NCBI GenBank assembly: GCA_945919075.1
Contig: CAMEIX010000001.1
Coordinates: 230,717-294,716, forward strand
Direction: 5' to 3'
DNA from: an uncultured Lachnospiraceae bacterium
GTDB taxonomy: Bacteria; Bacillota; Clostridia; Lachnospirales; Lachnospiraceae
Length of the DNA stretch: 64,000 bases
In this document: positions 62,613 through 64,000 of the stretch, piece after piece
How positions within the stretch are numbered: position 1 is the stretch's first letter
Layout: each line of letters opens with the position of its first letter
Program-made: the position numbers and the translations under genes
Notes under the pieces: model-generated
Told to the model about the DNA's origin: nothing
Databases searched by the model: none
What the model saw: the letters and a program-made list of their open reading frames with translations, nothing else

Positions 62613-63302
62613 TTATGCAGTAACTATATAAAATACAATGGATATCAGATTCATTCCTCCATGAGCAATCATTGGTACTACCATATGTCTGCTTTTCTTA
62701 TATCCCCATATCCACAATAAACCAACCCCAAAAGAATGTCCCATATTATGCCAGTCAAGCATTCCGAACATAACGTTGAATAATAAAAATGCTGTTGTTT
62801 CACCTAATATACTTTCACAAAAATTCTTTGCAAAGCCTCTATAGAATATTTCTTTACAAATACCACTGACTATTCCAAGTGATATGACCATTAGGATAAT
62901 TTCGCTAACAGATAACTTTTCCCAACCGGCGAAAGCCAAGTCTGTTCTTCCTTTCATAACAACCAACGATAATAAGCTGATAATTGCGGAAACAGCAGCC
63001 AGAATAAGACCTAAGACAATATCTTTACCCAAAGTTTCTTTATCATATATTTCATTTTTCAGCGATATTCCACTTTGCCTGTATAGCAAAATTGCATTTG
63101 GAAGAAGAATCATATTGGCCAATATCAGAATGATGCAATATGTATTTATATCAGCTGTAGCGTAGCTTGCTATGTCTAAAAAATTCATTCCTGTCTTATA
63201 ATTACTACAAGAACGAGCCACCTCATATCCTGCAACAATAAGTGTTAATAGTGTCGTAAGCTTTAATGCCTTTTCAGCATATTCATTATTTTTGTTATTC
63301 AT
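62613..63302 (-). CDS. CPBP-family intramembrane metalloprotease-like protein
   Basis: 229 residues, several membrane helices, start behind GGAGGT. Motif 1 reads KEIFYRGF where the usual form is EExxFRG, so the first Glu is Lys. Motif 2 is FNVMFGMLDWH and motif 3 AHGGMN. With a partly altered first motif, protease activity is uncertain. The operon with the Crp-like gene suggests a membrane stress or immunity role (inference). Confidence 0.8.
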   Translation of the reverse strand: MNNKNNEYAEKALKLTTLLTLIVAGYEVARSCSNYKTGMNFLDIASYATADINTYCIILILANMILLPNAILLYRQSGISLKNEIYDKETLGKDIVLGLILAAVSAIISLLSLVVMKGRTDLAFAGWEKLSVSEIILMVISLGIVSGICKEIFYRGFAKNFCESILGETTAFLLFNVMFGMLDWHNMGHSFGVGLLWIWGYKKSRHMVVPMIAHGGMNLISIVFYIVTA

Positions 63303-63610
63303 ACCTCGTCACCTCCAAGGTGACTATATCGCAATACGAACTCTATTTCATTGACCTATGTTAAGAAAAAAATTCTTATCATAATATCTACTCCCAGCAA
63401 AATACCATAATAAATAATTGGCAACGATACTTTCTCATTAGGAACATCAATCTGTTTGTTTGATACATAGTGAATATTTCCCAGATAGTTTTCTTTGAAC
63501 ATCAAAGCTCAAAACTGGAAGTTGCGCGTTTCTACGAGCGGTGCGAGGATGGAGCATGAATGTGCATGGGAGTTTACTCACAAATGCACATTTATGCGAA
63601 TAGACGCATA
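63303..63610. other. Intergenic region with no gene seen
   Basis: AT-rich upstream region of the CPBP gene to about 63500, then sequence with CATGAATGTGCATGGG and CACAAATGCACATTTATGCG, short inverted motifs. No coding frame or RNA gene is recognised. Confidence 0.5.
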
Positions 63611-63660
63611 GCGCGACAGCGCGTCATGAGCATGAAGCGCAGCGGAATGCGAATGGCACC
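63611..63660. repeat. 50-bp dispersed repeat, copy 2
   Basis: See 61231-61280; 47 of 50 identical. Directly followed by the nested palindrome repeats. Confidence 0.85.
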
Positions 63661-63667
63661 GCTCTGC

Positions 63668-63816
63668 GGGGCATATTTCTTCTCCTGCGGGGTTTAAACC
63701 CTCTCTTTTGTTTCCTATGCCCCGCTCCTTCCACTATTTGGACATATTCTCTGCTCCGCGGGGCATATATCTTACCTCGCGGGGTTTAAACCCTCTCTTT
63801 CGTCTCCCATGCCCCG
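63668..63816. repeat. Two nested palindromic repeats, second locus
   Basis: Left arms GGGGCATAT at 63668-63676 and 63760-63768; inner GGGGTTTAAACCC at 63689-63701 and 63781-63793; right arms ATGCCCCG at 63717-63724 and 63809-63816. The spacer between units has a degenerate left arm (GGACATATT). No gene is seen from 63817 to the window end. Confidence 0.85.
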
Positions 63817-64000
63817 GCTTCCCGTCGATGTTCCAATACTTCTCTGTGAGGATGACATTAGTGTTTTGCTATGACAATGATTGTGATACAACTTCAAAAT
63901 TTCTCGTGTATTTTCTCAACTTTCCGGAATTTACGGGCTTTCCCGCCCATCAACATCTATGTAATTTGCACTTTTCCCTTATTTTTTCCCTTGTGAGGAA

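Overview
The window looks like a chromosomal segment of an anaerobic, spore-forming Clostridia member, most likely Lachnospiraceae. The signs are a complete cotJABC spore-coat operon and a GerA-type germination gene, an anaerobic class III ribonucleotide reductase (nrdDG), a group-B-like [FeFe]-hydrogenase, FeoAB, a membrane-anchored GH9/CBM3 cellulase, and the GGGtGRT/NifU-like gene pair common in gut Firmicutes. No rRNA, CRISPR array, prophage or transposase was seen. One tRNA (Thr, CGT anticodon) is present. Species cannot be assigned from sequence reading alone.

Layout. 1-3.6 kb: two small zinc-ribbon/membrane proteins, then the NifU-like + GGGtGRT pair and a left-handed beta-helix protein overlapping topB. 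3.6-9 kb: an unusually long topoisomerase III with five C-terminal zinc-ribbon repeats and a c-di-GMP GGDEF/EAL protein with a degenerate GGDEF half. 9-11.5 kb: asd and argH. 11.6-13.3 kb: an ABC ATPase and permease pair with no adjacent binding protein, then tRNA-Thr. 13.4-17.8 kb: mscS, glgB, DUF1015. 18-26.7 kb: serine synthesis (serC-serA) and a leuB-ilvD-ilvB branched-chain operon whose last gene overlaps an L,D-transpeptidase. 26.7-30.1 kb: the GH9 cellulase and yajC.

Two accessory zones, about 30.1-34.5 kb and 60.5-64 kb, look AT-rich. They hold small lipoproteins, regulators, GNATs (one internally deleted), a NUDIX hydrolase and a CPBP protein. They share at least three dispersed repeat families: a nested palindrome built on GGGGCATAT and GGGGTTTAAACCCC, a repeat of about 117 bp, and degenerate shorter elements. 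The 50-bp repeat is duplicated only inside the right zone.

Between and around these zones: tgt/aroC (divergent), the potABCD polyamine importer, a CheY plus CheX-like phosphatase pair, a Cys/Asp/Arg-rich short protein, an isoamylase-like GH13 protein that has lost its catalytic residues, a UvrD-like helicase, gltX, the hydrogenase, feoAB, cotJABC, ppa, gerA, dut and nrdGD.

Regulation is readable at several places. These include sigma-A promoters with 17-bp spacers (leuB, tRNA, aroC, DUF1292, cheX-like, feo), two NrdR-like boxes 32 bp apart upstream of nrdD, a sporulation-type promoter before cotJA, and a 12-bp hairpin that buries the gerA ribosome-binding site next to a possible sigma-G promoter. 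The best candidates for undescribed biology are the gerA expression gate, the catalytically dead GH13 protein, the MshEN-like/CheX fusion, the dispersed nested palindromes and the still functionally undefined GGGtGRT/NifU-like pair.
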